Assembly: GCA_937139405.1 (NCBI GenBank)
Contig: CAKZPV010000034.1
Location: 186,001-250,000, forward strand
Direction of reading: 5' to 3'
Length of the DNA stretch: 64,000 nt
From: an uncultured Nitrospirota bacterium
GTDB taxonomy: Bacteria; Nitrospirota; Nitrospiria; Nitrospirales; UBA8639
Numbering within the stretch: the first letter of the stretch is position 1; each line of letters begins with the position of its first letter. Under the pieces are notes generated by a model that searched no databases, had not been told where the DNA came from, and saw nothing but the letters and a program-made list of their open reading frames with translations. This document shows positions 34,988-45,100 of this stretch, piece by piece. The position numbers were made by a program, and so were the translations under genes.

Positions 34988-37900
34988 TCAGTGGATAGCA
35001 TGGGATCTCCCATCACCAACCAAAAAAAATGGTGCCCAGGCAAAGGGATGAGCAAAGTATGAATTGCCAGGCTCCTTTGCTCTGTCCATGACAGCCAATA
35101 TTCCTTGTCGTACGGCCTCTGCGGACGAGAGATGCCCCTGTGCATAACGACGGAATATTTCTTCCATCAACACTTTCGTCGCCTCGTCATCGACGCTCCA
35201 CTGTGAAACCAGCAGTGTCTTGGCTCCAGCATAAAAAAACGCACGAGCCAAGCCTGAAAGCCCCACTCCACTTCCATCGTCACCAGCTGTGTTGCATGCA
35301 GAAAGCAACACCCAGTCTGAATACGGAAGCTGCAACTGGAGAATTTCATCCATTGACAGTAGGCCATTATCTGCCAAAGTCAGTTTCTTAGGAGGCGTCA
35401 AGACTAATGCAGGCTGCATAAGCCCTTTCAATTCTCTGGAAAGCAATCCATGCGTGGCAAAGGCCAACACTCGCGCTCGTCCTAATCGTCCAGATGCGTT
35501 CAATCGCTTAACTTGCGTCTCTGTCGCGGCAGATCCAATATAGACGTGATCCGCAGACGGGACTTCCAAAGCTGAAGCCACCGACAAAAGTTCATCTTTT
35601 GTACCAGGCAATCGATTCAGCGCAATGATAGAATCCCGTGTTACGTTTCCTCCTGGAGCAGCGATTATGCTTACACCTCGTTCACGACCGGTTCCTTTTA
35701 AAACAGGATCACCAAAACCAATAAATGGCTCAATATTATTTTCTGAACCCTGCTCACTCCCTTGAAGTAATTTCAAAACTGAAACAGAGGGTAAAACAGT
35801 AAGAGGATAGGATTTGATCAACCAAGGAAACTCAGCATAATCTGTCATTTTTCTTAAACCAGACTCAAAATTCTCATTCGGCATTTGAGGAATATGACGA
35901 TTATCCATTTGGGGCCACTCCGTAATGAGTGCCGCAAAAGGCAAAGCCAAAAGAGTCGTATCAGGAACTAAAATCAGGTTCGTAATCCCTTTTAAATAGG
36001 ATTTAATCGGCTCTAACAGCAATCGATATAGTCTGAAAGCAATTTCCACATCATAAGGGGGTAATTCCGAAATTGGTTCAAGACTAATTCGGAGTCGGTC
36101 TATTAAATCAACAACCTCAGTCTTATTTATCGGAACTTCAAAATAAAAAGGCTCTGAATTGCTTCTGACCAACCAAACTTGAACTCGATCTCTCAGAGTG
36201 AAAAAGCTTATGAGTGCCTCGGAAGGCCGTAACAAACGCTTGGTCGTTTCAATATCTATTGGCTCTGGCAAAACGATTTCCGCATAGCGTGGAAACCGTG
36301 TTTCCAACTTTATGACATATTTTTCTAATTCTGATTCAAGATTGTCCATTTCTTGTCTTATTTTATCCAGTTCGACCTCATTACGATATTCAGGCAGCTG
36401 GCCATAAATTCCATGCAAGTAACTCCAAAGACTTCGTCGACGGCGCTGTAGCCGCTCAACTTCCTCCATGATATGAGAAATTTTTTGATCATTTGCTTTT
36501 CTACGTACCATTGCCTGGGCAACTGCAGTCTGTACTAACCAACTTCGAGATTGTTCCGCAACAACAAAACCATCAGAAATTACCGAAGCTCCTACATCAC
36601 GAAAGGTAGGATCTTCCGCCATGTGGGCTAATAAGATAGCATAATCATGGAGACCATCAAGATTCCGATTTAAAATACTTGCGGAATCCTCTCCACCTAA
36701 CTCAAAATTTTGACGGCTGAATGAAAGATAAATCTGTCGTGCACGCTCATACAACGGCCAAGCCTTTGTAAACTCTTGCTTGGCGTGTTTTACTCGAGCG
36801 AGATTCATCAAGCTGGAGGCCACGTCCACATGTTTTGTCCCAAATGCTTGCTCTCGAATCTTCAACGCCTTCACCAACAAACTTTCGGCCTTTTCATACT
36901 TATATTTTTGAGCAAGAAGCCAGCCCAACTCACTAAGAGTGTTCGCTACAAGAGGATGCTTCGGTCCAAGCGCCAACTCGCGAATTTTCAATGATTCTAA
37001 AAATTGATGTTCTGCCTGGGCCACATCACCCATATCTCTCTCTAACATAGCTAACATATCAAGAATACCCGCTATAGCAGAATGCGTTGGGCCTAGAGTC
37101 AATTTTTGTATAATTAGAGCACGTTCAAGTAACTGTTTGGATTTCCGCAAATTTCCTAATTCCCTATTTACTTTTGCCAGTGCAGTTAACCCAGTTCCAA
37201 TAGCAGGGTGATCAGAGGCAAAAACGTTCTCATGAATTCGAACCACACGCTCAGCTATTTTAAGTGCTTCCTCGTAATTCTTAAGTTGATACTGAATTTC
37301 AACCAGGTTACTTAAACTCACCGCTACAAGTGGGTGATTGGGCCCGAAAGCTTCTTCTCGTATTTGGAGCCCTGACTCAATAAGTTTCCGCGCTTCTACA
37401 AAATTCCCCTTTCTTCGCTTGATCGATCCTAAGCCATTTAGGGCCATACCGTAATCTTTTGCCGAAGGCTCAAATTCTTCCTTGAAAATGGCTAAAGCAG
37501 CCTTGAATTGCTCCTGAGCATCCTCGAGATGTCCATTTCGTAAGCCTATTTGGCCTAAATAGTTAAAGCAAATTCCCATTTTTACGCTAGTATCTTGATG
37601 CTCTCCCAGAATCTTTAAGGCACGGCGAATTAGGCGAGAGGCCTTATCAAGATCGCCCTTCGCAATCCACACCTTGCCAAGATTGATAAAACTATCTGAG
37701 CGATCCAAATGGTTCTTGGGCAAAAGTGCTTGCCGAATTTCAAACGACTGATCAAATTGATCTTTAGCAATATCTAGGCGGGAATTTTGATAATGGATAA
37801 GGCCAATCAGGTCGAGGATTTCGGCTATGAGGAGATGGGTTGGTCCGAATATTTTTTCTCTAATAGTTAAAGCCTCTTCGGCCATGCCCAATGCTCGGTC

Positions 37901-38062
37901 ATACTGAGCATTGTCATAAAACTGTCGAGCATGTTGGCTTAAGGCCTGAGCTCTGTCTAAATTCGAAAAAGTGATTGCCTGTGAATCTGTTAAACCGATG
38001 ACAGCTGTAAGGAAAATACTCGTAATACCAATGTTAATGCGAACTATAAATGACAACATCAT
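34988..38062 (-). CDS. TPR-CHAT caspase-like protease
   Basis: About 1024 residues. A signal or anchor segment (IVRINIGITSIFLTAVIGL) is followed by about ten tetratricopeptide repeats of the kinesin-light-chain type (about residues 40-420), a helical linker and a C-terminal CHAT peptidase domain (about 700-1015). The caspase-like dyad is visible as His in LAFATHGLL (about H871) and Cys in LLSACNTAGD (about C923). CHAT proteases cleave proteins after activation by partners bound to the TPRs. Divergent from a FecR-domain gene across an AT-rich spacer. The start is uncertain (ATG 38062; TTG 38143 upstream). Confidence 0.88.
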   Translation of the reverse strand: MMLSFIVRINIGITSIFLTAVIGLTDSQAITFSNLDRAQALSQHARQFYDNAQYDRALGMAEEALTIREKIFGPTHLLIAEILDLIGLIHYQNSRLDIAKDQFDQSFEIRQALLPKNHLDRSDSFINLGKVWIAKGDLDKASRLIRRALKILGEHQDTSVKMGICFNYLGQIGLRNGHLEDAQEQFKAALAIFKEEFEPSAKDYGMALNGLGSIKRRKGNFVEARKLIESGLQIREEAFGPNHPLVAVSLSNLVEIQYQLKNYEEALKIAERVVRIHENVFASDHPAIGTGLTALAKVNRELGNLRKSKQLLERALIIQKLTLGPTHSAIAGILDMLAMLERDMGDVAQAEHQFLESLKIRELALGPKHPLVANTLSELGWLLAQKYKYEKAESLLVKALKIREQAFGTKHVDVASSLMNLARVKHAKQEFTKAWPLYERARQIYLSFSRQNFELGGEDSASILNRNLDGLHDYAILLAHMAEDPTFRDVGASVISDGFVVAEQSRSWLVQTAVAQAMVRRKANDQKISHIMEEVERLQRRRRSLWSYLHGIYGQLPEYRNEVELDKIRQEMDNLESELEKYVIKLETRFPRYAEIVLPEPIDIETTKRLLRPSEALISFFTLRDRVQVWLVRSNSEPFYFEVPINKTEVVDLIDRLRISLEPISELPPYDVEIAFRLYRLLLEPIKSYLKGITNLILVPDTTLLALPFAALITEWPQMDNRHIPQMPNENFESGLRKMTDYAEFPWLIKSYPLTVLPSVSVLKLLQGSEQGSENNIEPFIGFGDPVLKGTGRERGVSIIAAPGGNVTRDSIIALNRLPGTKDELLSVASALEVPSADHVYIGSAATETQVKRLNASGRLGRARVLAFATHGLLSRELKGLMQPALVLTPPKKLTLADNGLLSMDEILQLQLPYSDWVLLSACNTAGDDGSGVGLSGLARAFFYAGAKTLLVSQWSVDDEATKVLMEEIFRRYAQGHLSSAEAVRQGILAVMDRAKEPGNSYFAHPFAWAPFFLVGDGRSHAIH

Positions 38063-38562
38063 GCTAGAGACATTTATTAAATCGATTTGTTTGTTTGGTG
38101 GGGGAATAACTGATGCGAACGCATAAAACATTACCACAAGCAATAAAAACTTGCCCTGAACGTTAAATCAAATTAAGCATGAGATCACCAGACATTAAAA
38201 ATTGTATCTAATCAGAAACAATTAATATAGTTTTAGATACTAATTTTAGTAATCCTCCTGATTATCGGCATACCTTTCTGTGACACACTAGCTATTATTC
38301 GTTTTTTAAAATACACACTATATTTATATATTTTTTCTCCAAATTCAGCAATAACTAAACGTAGTTATGAGATGAATAATAATTTTTAAATATTTTTGAT
38401 CTTACAATAGGAACAGCAAATCCAAAGCCACTCACAGGCACACCAATTGCACAGTAGTTTTAATCAACAGTTATTGAAAACGAATAATCCATTGATTGTT
38501 TTTTCAAGACATTCCAAAAGACCGAATAGAATATTTTTGGCAAGTTCAACAGGAGGTTCCTT
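38063..38562. promoter_or_regulatory. AT-rich divergent spacer between the CHAT and FecR genes
   Basis: About 500 bases, strongly AT-rich, between two divergently transcribed genes. A palindrome TACTAA-TT-TTAGTA occupies 38238-38251 and could be an operator. TATATT-like boxes lie near 38320. CAGGAGG precedes the FecR gene's GTG start at 38563. No open frame here looks real. Confidence 0.4.
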
Positions 38563-40572
38563 GTGAAAACTAGAATGCTGGTGCCTCTACTCATTACAGT
38601 TTTTTTATCAAGTTTAATCATTTCAGTCACAATTTCACATAGTAAAGATCTGCGCGGAATAGACATACAAAAACGAAATTCTGGAATTATAGTCGGTCTA
38701 CGTGGAAACGGTGTCGTAGAGGCAGGAAAGGGAGGACAACAATTACTAACATTCGGCGCAGAATGTCCAGATGGAGCCACAATAATTGTTCACAAAGATT
38801 CAACTACAGAGATTTTGTTTGATGAACGCGCTCTTGTAACAATTGGGAGCGATTCAGAAATTCAAATTCTGGATATTAGCCCCAAGGAAATCAAAATTTC
38901 TCTTACAAAAGGCCTGTTGACAGTAGCGGCAGTAAAACATGCTCTTTTTACAGTACAGACTCCGAAGGCCAAAATCACGACGCAAGGAGGCTTGCTCCAA
39001 GCAAACGTACCAACCTCCCCCACACCGTCTCACTCTAGGCTAAACAGTCAAGGCAAGCTCAGACCAACCTTTATATCTTCTGTCTCTTCCCCTAACAAAT
39101 ATATTAACCCGGCCTCTCCCCATGAAACCCTTAAAGTCCTAGAAGGTTCTGCAACCATAACTACAATTAAACGGAAGGCTCACCACACCATTCTTACTGA
39201 AGGACAGCATGCAAAACTTTCAGACACACAAACTTTTGATATTACCGAAATAACACACCTTGAAAAATCACAAGCTTCCTTTCTTCCCGCAACAGACAGA
39301 CATGAAAGGAGTCCCTACCCTACAACACAGCTAATAACAGAAAAACAAATCGCTCAGGCGTTGTTCGTAAGCCGATTTTTGACAAGTAAATTTGAACCAG
39401 AAAATAGAGATGAAGAAAGAGAGAATGAAGAGAACACGATTCTTTCTACAACCGGAAATTTTATCGTACCGGTTAGCAATACCGTCTCTAGCGCGACCCG
39501 GCTGGCAAACCTTCCTGACTTTGGTCGAAGCTCAATGACTGGAGGGCCTGGTGATGTACTTTTCACAGATATTTCAGGTGATCCTATAGATGAAGGCATT
39601 GGAGGAGGAAGTACAATTGGCAATATTGCAATTGTCAATCAACCATTAAACCGCCTTGTACCCAATGGTACCCAACGTGTAAACCTCGCAGGATCTCTCG
39701 TCACATTTTCTGGTCCTTCTGACAATCTTCCAAACATCGACTTTTTAGCACGGCTCACATATTTAAGACCTTTTTCTGTAAGTGGGGCCTCAGGCCCAAA
39801 TGATCTAGATAGAGTTCCCTTAATTGAATTCTCAAACAGCACCGCTTCAGGCTTCGGCAATGCGCTAACGCTTAGAAGTCTCACCGATATTGAAGTTGAT
39901 TCAACTCTATTAGAAGCGAGTGCTCCACTAGTGAGTATTTTACAAGGGAGCCAGGTCACCAACAGCAATGCCGATTTTGTCAAGCTCGGAGCGGACGATC
40001 CTGCGACAGCCAGAGGTGGCATTAAGACAGTGGCAAATTTTTTGAATGGAGATTCTTTGATTCAAGTGGGCGTCAATAGTCACTTAGACATTACTGGCAA
40101 CCTCGTGAACATCAATAACGGCAGTATCTTAAATGTGAATAACGGGCATCTCTTAGCTGTCCAGGGGAGTAGCTCGATAGACATTACTGGTGGAGCTTTA
40201 GTCAAGGTGGGCATTGGGTCTTCATTTAGTTTGAACGGTGGGTCGTTAATAGCCTTTGGGCCTGGCACAAATAACGTGACCATTTCCAATACAAGTCCTT
40301 TGTGCGCTGGATGTACGATTTCAACCACAGTACCAAATCTGGATGGGTTACCAGTATTATTTCGGCCTGGAGCCGACATTAATAACGTCACCGTTGGGGA
40401 CAACTTCAATCCTCTTCTAGGAGCGGAAACCGTTGAGCATCAAGGGGCAGTGCAAACGCTTGGCTCATTTGAGAATGCTGCCAATAGTCTGGTGATTAAT
40501 GGCGATTCAGGAGCCCTAATTGATATTGACCAAGGTAGCTCTGTTGTTCTGTCGCCAGACGCTCCATTATGA
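38563..40572 (+). CDS. Exported FecR-domain protein with repetitive C-terminal region
   Basis: A 669-residue protein with a signal peptide (VPLLITVFLSSLIISVTIS). A FecR domain follows at about residues 40-150 (LRGNGVVEAG, DGATIIVHKDSTTEILFDE, ALVTIGSDSEIQIL, LTKGLLTVAAVKHALFTVQT). The second half is Asn/Gly/Ser-rich with strand-forming repeats (LVNINNGSILNVNNGHLLAV), suggesting a beta-solenoid exposed outside the cell. FecR domains elsewhere sense surface signals or accompany CHAT-TPR genes. It starts at GTG 38563 with CAGGAGG upstream and leads a probable operon with the metalloprotease and barrel genes. Confidence 0.8.
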   Translation: MKTRMLVPLLITVFLSSLIISVTISHSKDLRGIDIQKRNSGIIVGLRGNGVVEAGKGGQQLLTFGAECPDGATIIVHKDSTTEILFDERALVTIGSDSEIQILDISPKEIKISLTKGLLTVAAVKHALFTVQTPKAKITTQGGLLQANVPTSPTPSHSRLNSQGKLRPTFISSVSSPNKYINPASPHETLKVLEGSATITTIKRKAHHTILTEGQHAKLSDTQTFDITEITHLEKSQASFLPATDRHERSPYPTTQLITEKQIAQALFVSRFLTSKFEPENRDEERENEENTILSTTGNFIVPVSNTVSSATRLANLPDFGRSSMTGGPGDVLFTDISGDPIDEGIGGGSTIGNIAIVNQPLNRLVPNGTQRVNLAGSLVTFSGPSDNLPNIDFLARLTYLRPFSVSGASGPNDLDRVPLIEFSNSTASGFGNALTLRSLTDIEVDSTLLEASAPLVSILQGSQVTNSNADFVKLGADDPATARGGIKTVANFLNGDSLIQVGVNSHLDITGNLVNINNGSILNVNNGHLLAVQGSSSIDITGGALVKVGIGSSFSLNGGSLIAFGPGTNNVTISNTSPLCAGCTISTTVPNLDGLPVLFRPGADINNVTVGDNFNPLLGAETVEHQGAVQTLGSFENAANSLVINGDSGALIDIDQGSSVVLSPDAPL

Positions 40573-40649
40573 AATTTCGATTCCTAGCACGATCCAACTA
40601 TGGTCCAAGCACCAAATAAAACAGCTATTTACCTAGGAGAAGCTAAAAA

Positions 40650-43259
40650 ATGAAAAAAATTTTCACACTCACAATGGGAGTTCTTTCCTTTTTCATTGTC
40701 TTTCCAAAGCTCTCCATCGCAATAAACTTTCAATTGCCAGCCGGAGTAAGTGGCATTGTCTCTATTGAGTTCGTCTCTTCCCATGCTGCCTTCACGAACA
40801 CACTTTCTGTGGTCTCGCCTGTTACTGTTGGAATCGCTTTACCACCACTGCTACCAGGCCAAGAAACGGGGACAGCTTGCGACGTGGACGAATCAAAAAT
40901 TGCAGGGTTATTAGGGAAACCTATTGTGACTGAAAAACTAGACCAATTCGGATGTCGGGTGATTCTAGATTCCAACCCAACAACACCATCCCCCGACCCC
41001 TTCTCCACTGGTGACGTTCTAGAATTTCAACTATGCGCACATCGCGACGATGGAAATAACGATCCAAATTGCGATTTTCTGTGGTCAAGCAACCCATCAA
41101 ATAATTCTGACAGCGTAGATCATGTTCAGACCGTACCAGACACCGTTTTTCCGGATCGGGTGTTCCTCTTACGGTGGGAAGACCTACCCTTTCCTTCAGA
41201 TAATGACTTCAACGATCTGACGGTCAGAGTCAGGATCCAAGGCAACACACCGGCAACAAGCCTTGATCGAGACCAAGACGGAATTTGGGATAACTGGGAA
41301 AAACCACTTACTCAAGGTGGAGGTGTAGACACCGATGGGGATGGCCTAGGCGACTTTGATATTTTTTCTTTAGGAGCTCGAATAAATCAAAAGGATGTGT
41401 TTGTCTATCTGGACTATATGGATTGCGCCGTGACCGGACATGATTGCACAACAGCTCACTCACATAGACCAAGCACAGCCACGATTCAAGCTATTAAAAA
41501 TGCATTTTGCGCAGGAAATGTTTCAAACCCCTCACCGCCTCCAACGGTTCCACATCCAGACCAATGTCCCGATCCGACACGTGGTATTTCTCTCCATGTA
41601 GAGATTGGCAAGGCGGTAAAGCACGAGAATTCACTCAATTTTGCTATGTGCAAAGACCCACTGTCATGGGGAAGATTTGACGTTATAAAAGAAATGTCAT
41701 TTAGAAAAACCAACAAACGCCGTTTTGTTTACCACTATGGCTTGCTTGCCCACCAACTACGTAATCTAGTTGATTTCCCTAACGATGATACCTCCGGATG
41801 TGCTGAAGTATTTGGGAATGATTTCATCGTCACCCTGGGAGGGTGGCCTTCAGTAAGTCATCCTGATGTAGGCGAACCGGACAAACAAATGACAACAATC
41901 ATGCATGAACTTGGTCACAACCTCAATCTAAATCATGGTGGACGAGATAACATTAATTATAAACCAAACTATCTTAGTATTATGAACTATGATTTTCAGA
42001 GGGAAGGAGGAATTCCAGAGGATTCCGATGGCATCAACGGACCTGAAACAAGGAAGCTTGATTATTCAAGGATGGCATTACCGGCCCTCAATGAGAATGC
42101 ACTTAACGAAACCGCTGGAATTCAAGACTCGACATTTTACACTTTTTACCGCTGCACAGACACTAATTCGCGGATCCGTACTCCCGGCAATTTGCCGATT
42201 AATTGGAATTGCACCACTCCCTCTGATGAAAATCCAGTTTCAGGAGATATTGGTCAAGATAGCGCGCGAAATGGTGGAAGTGTTTGTGTTGATCCTGGAG
42301 GTAACAGGACCTTAGATACAACAAAAAACGGCGATGATATCATTGTAAATGACGCCATCAATGGCGATCGCATAGAGCCAGGACCAAACAACATTTGTGA
42401 CACAAATGAAGTAGTTTCTTTAGGTGGCGATGACATCTTACTCGCTACCTTAGTCTCATACAATGACTGGAATAATCTGAAACTTAATTTACAGGATTCT
42501 CGTGATTTTGAAGATGGTGTGCATACATCAGTCATTGAACTCGAAGAACTAACCTTTACAACAGCGTCTCCACCTGTCGCCGATGCTGGTTCAATTGGCG
42601 ATGGTAATCCAATTACAGCGCCAGGCCCGCCATTTGAAACATATTCTTGCCTTCGCAATGAAGTTATCCAGTTAGATGGCTCTGGGTCGTTCGATCCAAA
42701 TGGGGAAATTACTGGCTACGCATGGGATTTCCCAGGAGGTGACCCCACAGATGCGACAGGTCCCCAGGCCAGCCTAATCTGTAAGCAAGAAGATGTTGGT
42801 ACCCTTAATGTTCGTCTTACCGTGACGGACAATGACGAATTAATGACCTCGGATTTTGCGTCGGTCGATGTAACAGGCTGTGATTGCCAGGATCCTCAAG
42901 CCATACTTGGAAGCTCTCGTAATGACTTTCTTAAAGGCACGCCGGGGGACGACGTGATCTGTGCTTTTGGAGGACGTGATCATATCATTGCCAAAGGTGG
43001 CAACGATTGTATTGATGCAGGCAAAGGTAGTGACCACATCATCGGCGGCTCTGGGAATGACTTGATTTTAGGTGGATCAGGAAGTGATTTCATAATTGCG
43101 GGAAGCGGAGCAGACAAAGTTTTTGGAGAAGCTGGGCGAGACCACATTATCGGTGGACGAGGTAACGACTACATCGACGGAGGCAATGGGAAGGACTTCG
43201 TATTAGGCCTTTCTGGAGTTGACGAATGTATAAATGTAGAAAGATCTATTGGCTGCTAA
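40650..43259 (+). CDS. Secreted zinc metalloprotease with DUF4114, PKD and RTX repeats
   Basis: An 869-residue protein. A Sec signal peptide is followed by a DUF4114-like domain (about residues 60-195, ending RWEDLPFPSDNDFNDLTVRV), Asp-rich calcium-binding motifs (DRDQDGIWDNWE, DTDGDGLGDFD) and a zincin domain with H419-E-L-G-H423-N-L-N-L-N-H429 and a Met-turn at about M445 (SIMNYDF). A PKD domain (DGSGSFDPNGEITGYAWDF) and about seven RTX nonapeptide repeats (GGxGxDxxx) close the protein. RTX repeats bind calcium and help folding outside the cell. With a signal peptide present, type I export is not assumed. Confidence 0.88.
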   Translation: MKKIFTLTMGVLSFFIVFPKLSIAINFQLPAGVSGIVSIEFVSSHAAFTNTLSVVSPVTVGIALPPLLPGQETGTACDVDESKIAGLLGKPIVTEKLDQFGCRVILDSNPTTPSPDPFSTGDVLEFQLCAHRDDGNNDPNCDFLWSSNPSNNSDSVDHVQTVPDTVFPDRVFLLRWEDLPFPSDNDFNDLTVRVRIQGNTPATSLDRDQDGIWDNWEKPLTQGGGVDTDGDGLGDFDIFSLGARINQKDVFVYLDYMDCAVTGHDCTTAHSHRPSTATIQAIKNAFCAGNVSNPSPPPTVPHPDQCPDPTRGISLHVEIGKAVKHENSLNFAMCKDPLSWGRFDVIKEMSFRKTNKRRFVYHYGLLAHQLRNLVDFPNDDTSGCAEVFGNDFIVTLGGWPSVSHPDVGEPDKQMTTIMHELGHNLNLNHGGRDNINYKPNYLSIMNYDFQREGGIPEDSDGINGPETRKLDYSRMALPALNENALNETAGIQDSTFYTFYRCTDTNSRIRTPGNLPINWNCTTPSDENPVSGDIGQDSARNGGSVCVDPGGNRTLDTTKNGDDIIVNDAINGDRIEPGPNNICDTNEVVSLGGDDILLATLVSYNDWNNLKLNLQDSRDFEDGVHTSVIELEELTFTTASPPVADAGSIGDGNPITAPGPPFETYSCLRNEVIQLDGSGSFDPNGEITGYAWDFPGGDPTDATGPQASLICKQEDVGTLNVRLTVTDNDELMTSDFASVDVTGCDCQDPQAILGSSRNDFLKGTPGDDVICAFGGRDHIIAKGGNDCIDAGKGSDHIIGGSGNDLILGGSGSDFIIAGSGADKVFGEAGRDHIIGGRGNDYIDGGNGKDFVLGLSGVDECINVERSIGC

Positions 43260-43283
43260 TCACAACTTTGAGGTACTCCTTTT

Positions 43284-44960
43284 ATGATGAACCTTCGTCA
43301 TTCTTCCCATCCTATGTTCTGGTCCTGTCTATTTTTAGTAATGATATTTTTTGGGATCGTATGCCCTTCTGAAAGTTTGGCGCAAAAAGCTGATGCTGAT
43401 GTCCTAATAGGTCAAGCGGTGTTGGCCTATGATGAAGAGCGATACAACGATGCTTTAGGTTTATTAAATCAGGCCTTAGAGTTAGACCCAAAAGAGGAGA
43501 GAGGATTGTATTACAAAGGGTTAGTTCATCTAAGTCTACAAAACCCTGAAGAAGCAGTTGAACCTCTAGAACGCGCACATCGTTTTCGGCCTAACGATTT
43601 TCATGTGCAATATCACCTCGGGGTGGCTTATTTTGTCCTTGGCAAGTATGACAAAGCCAAGCCCCTGTTTGAAGCTGTTTATAAGCAACAGCCGGATTTG
43701 GATAATTTGAATTATTATGTTGGGTTCTTGCGGTATCGGGACAAGGAATATGAGAAGGCAGTCGAGACATTTAAGGAAGTAAAATCAAATGACCCAAATA
43801 TTCAACAGCTGAGTAATTTTTACCGTGGACTGGCCTTAGGCACATTGGGGCTCTCCAAAGAGGCCATTAATGAGTTAGAGCAAATCGATGATATTGGTAC
43901 TGTATCCCCACTAACACAATCATCAGTTCGTATTCGGCAAGCGTTGGCAGCTAGGGAGGGAGTAGAAGAACCAAAACGTCTTCGCCTGCAGGTGAGTTTG
44001 GGGGGATATTATGACGACAATGTGGGCGTGAATCCGAACTCTACGGCCTTTATTCCTGGGCAGCAGGGTCCCATTGTGAACCAAAACACTACCAATTCCG
44101 CACTACGCCGCCGGCAGGCTTCCGCACCTGGTATGTTAGCTTCTGTCTTAGCTAATTACTCCTTTCTACGACGTGGGCCCCTGGAAGCGACAGCAACTTA
44201 TTCATTTTTTCAAACCCTCAACTTCAACAGTTTAGATAGCTTTAACATTCAAAGCCATTTAGTTGGTCTCTCGGGTTTCTATCGGGGAGTATTACCAAAG
44301 GTCAACCTACCTTATCAATTGAGTACCCAGTATACGTATGATTATGTCTTTCTTGATAGTGATGCATTTCTCGCTCGGCATTCTCCCACATTTAATGCCG
44401 CGTTGGTCGGCCCTGTGGTCAATCTACCGCTTCTTGGAGCAATGGGGAACCTTACCACTGTTCAGTATCGCTTTCAGACCAAAACATTTTTTCGAGAAAC
44501 TTCCAATAGCAATCCCGCCTTTGCCTCTGAGGGTCGGGATGCCTTTAATAACATGCTCGGATTCATCCATGCCTTTCGGTTTACCAGTGACAAAGTGATT
44601 CTTCGCGCTGGGTATCAATATGACAATGAAAGTACCGATGGCAGTGCCTTTGCCTATGAGGGGAACCGTTTACTCACCGGCGGGCAAGTGAGCCTACCAT
44701 GGGGTGACATGACATTACGATACGATTATGACGTTCACTGGCGAGAATATAAGAACGCACAGATTCTTTTCACAGATCGCAACGGCAGCTTGCGGGATCG
44801 TTATGATAGGCAGCAAACCCATCTGGTGCAACTGGTAAAACCCTTACCGAATAATTTTTCTCTCAGGTTCCAGTATCAGGGCATTCGAAATAAGTCTCGT
44901 GTCCCGATTTACGATTATACTAAAAACGTATGGACGGCTATTGTAACCTGGACGTACTAA
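43284..44960 (+). CDS. TPR protein with C-terminal outer-membrane beta-barrel
   Basis: A 558-residue protein: signal peptide (PMFWSCLFLVMIFFGIVC), tetratricopeptide repeats at about residues 35-210 (YNDALGLLNQALELDPKEER, PEEAVEPLERAHRFRPNDFH), then a barrel-like region rich in alternating aromatic strands and ending in a terminal aromatic residue (AIVTWTY). The layout resembles surface lipoprotein assembly modifier (Slam)-type and other TPR-barrel proteins that export surface proteins. It starts 24 bases after the metalloprotease gene, so it may help display or secrete the protease or FecR protein. Confidence 0.78.
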   Translation: MMNLRHSSHPMFWSCLFLVMIFFGIVCPSESLAQKADADVLIGQAVLAYDEERYNDALGLLNQALELDPKEERGLYYKGLVHLSLQNPEEAVEPLERAHRFRPNDFHVQYHLGVAYFVLGKYDKAKPLFEAVYKQQPDLDNLNYYVGFLRYRDKEYEKAVETFKEVKSNDPNIQQLSNFYRGLALGTLGLSKEAINELEQIDDIGTVSPLTQSSVRIRQALAAREGVEEPKRLRLQVSLGGYYDDNVGVNPNSTAFIPGQQGPIVNQNTTNSALRRRQASAPGMLASVLANYSFLRRGPLEATATYSFFQTLNFNSLDSFNIQSHLVGLSGFYRGVLPKVNLPYQLSTQYTYDYVFLDSDAFLARHSPTFNAALVGPVVNLPLLGAMGNLTTVQYRFQTKTFFRETSNSNPAFASEGRDAFNNMLGFIHAFRFTSDKVILRAGYQYDNESTDGSAFAYEGNRLLTGGQVSLPWGDMTLRYDYDVHWREYKNAQILFTDRNGSLRDRYDRQQTHLVQLVKPLPNNFSLRFQYQGIRNKSRVPIYDYTKNVWTAIVTWTY

Positions 44961-45100
44961 GAGAAAGCCTTGGCTATATTTTAGCTAGATTTTGACGAAA
45001 CGGTTGGGAAAAGCCCGAAGCAAAGCTATGTTGAGAGTTTTTCGATTGAGAGATGTTCGAAGATGGGATGCGAGATGCCTAAGTATTTCTTAACAGCCCC

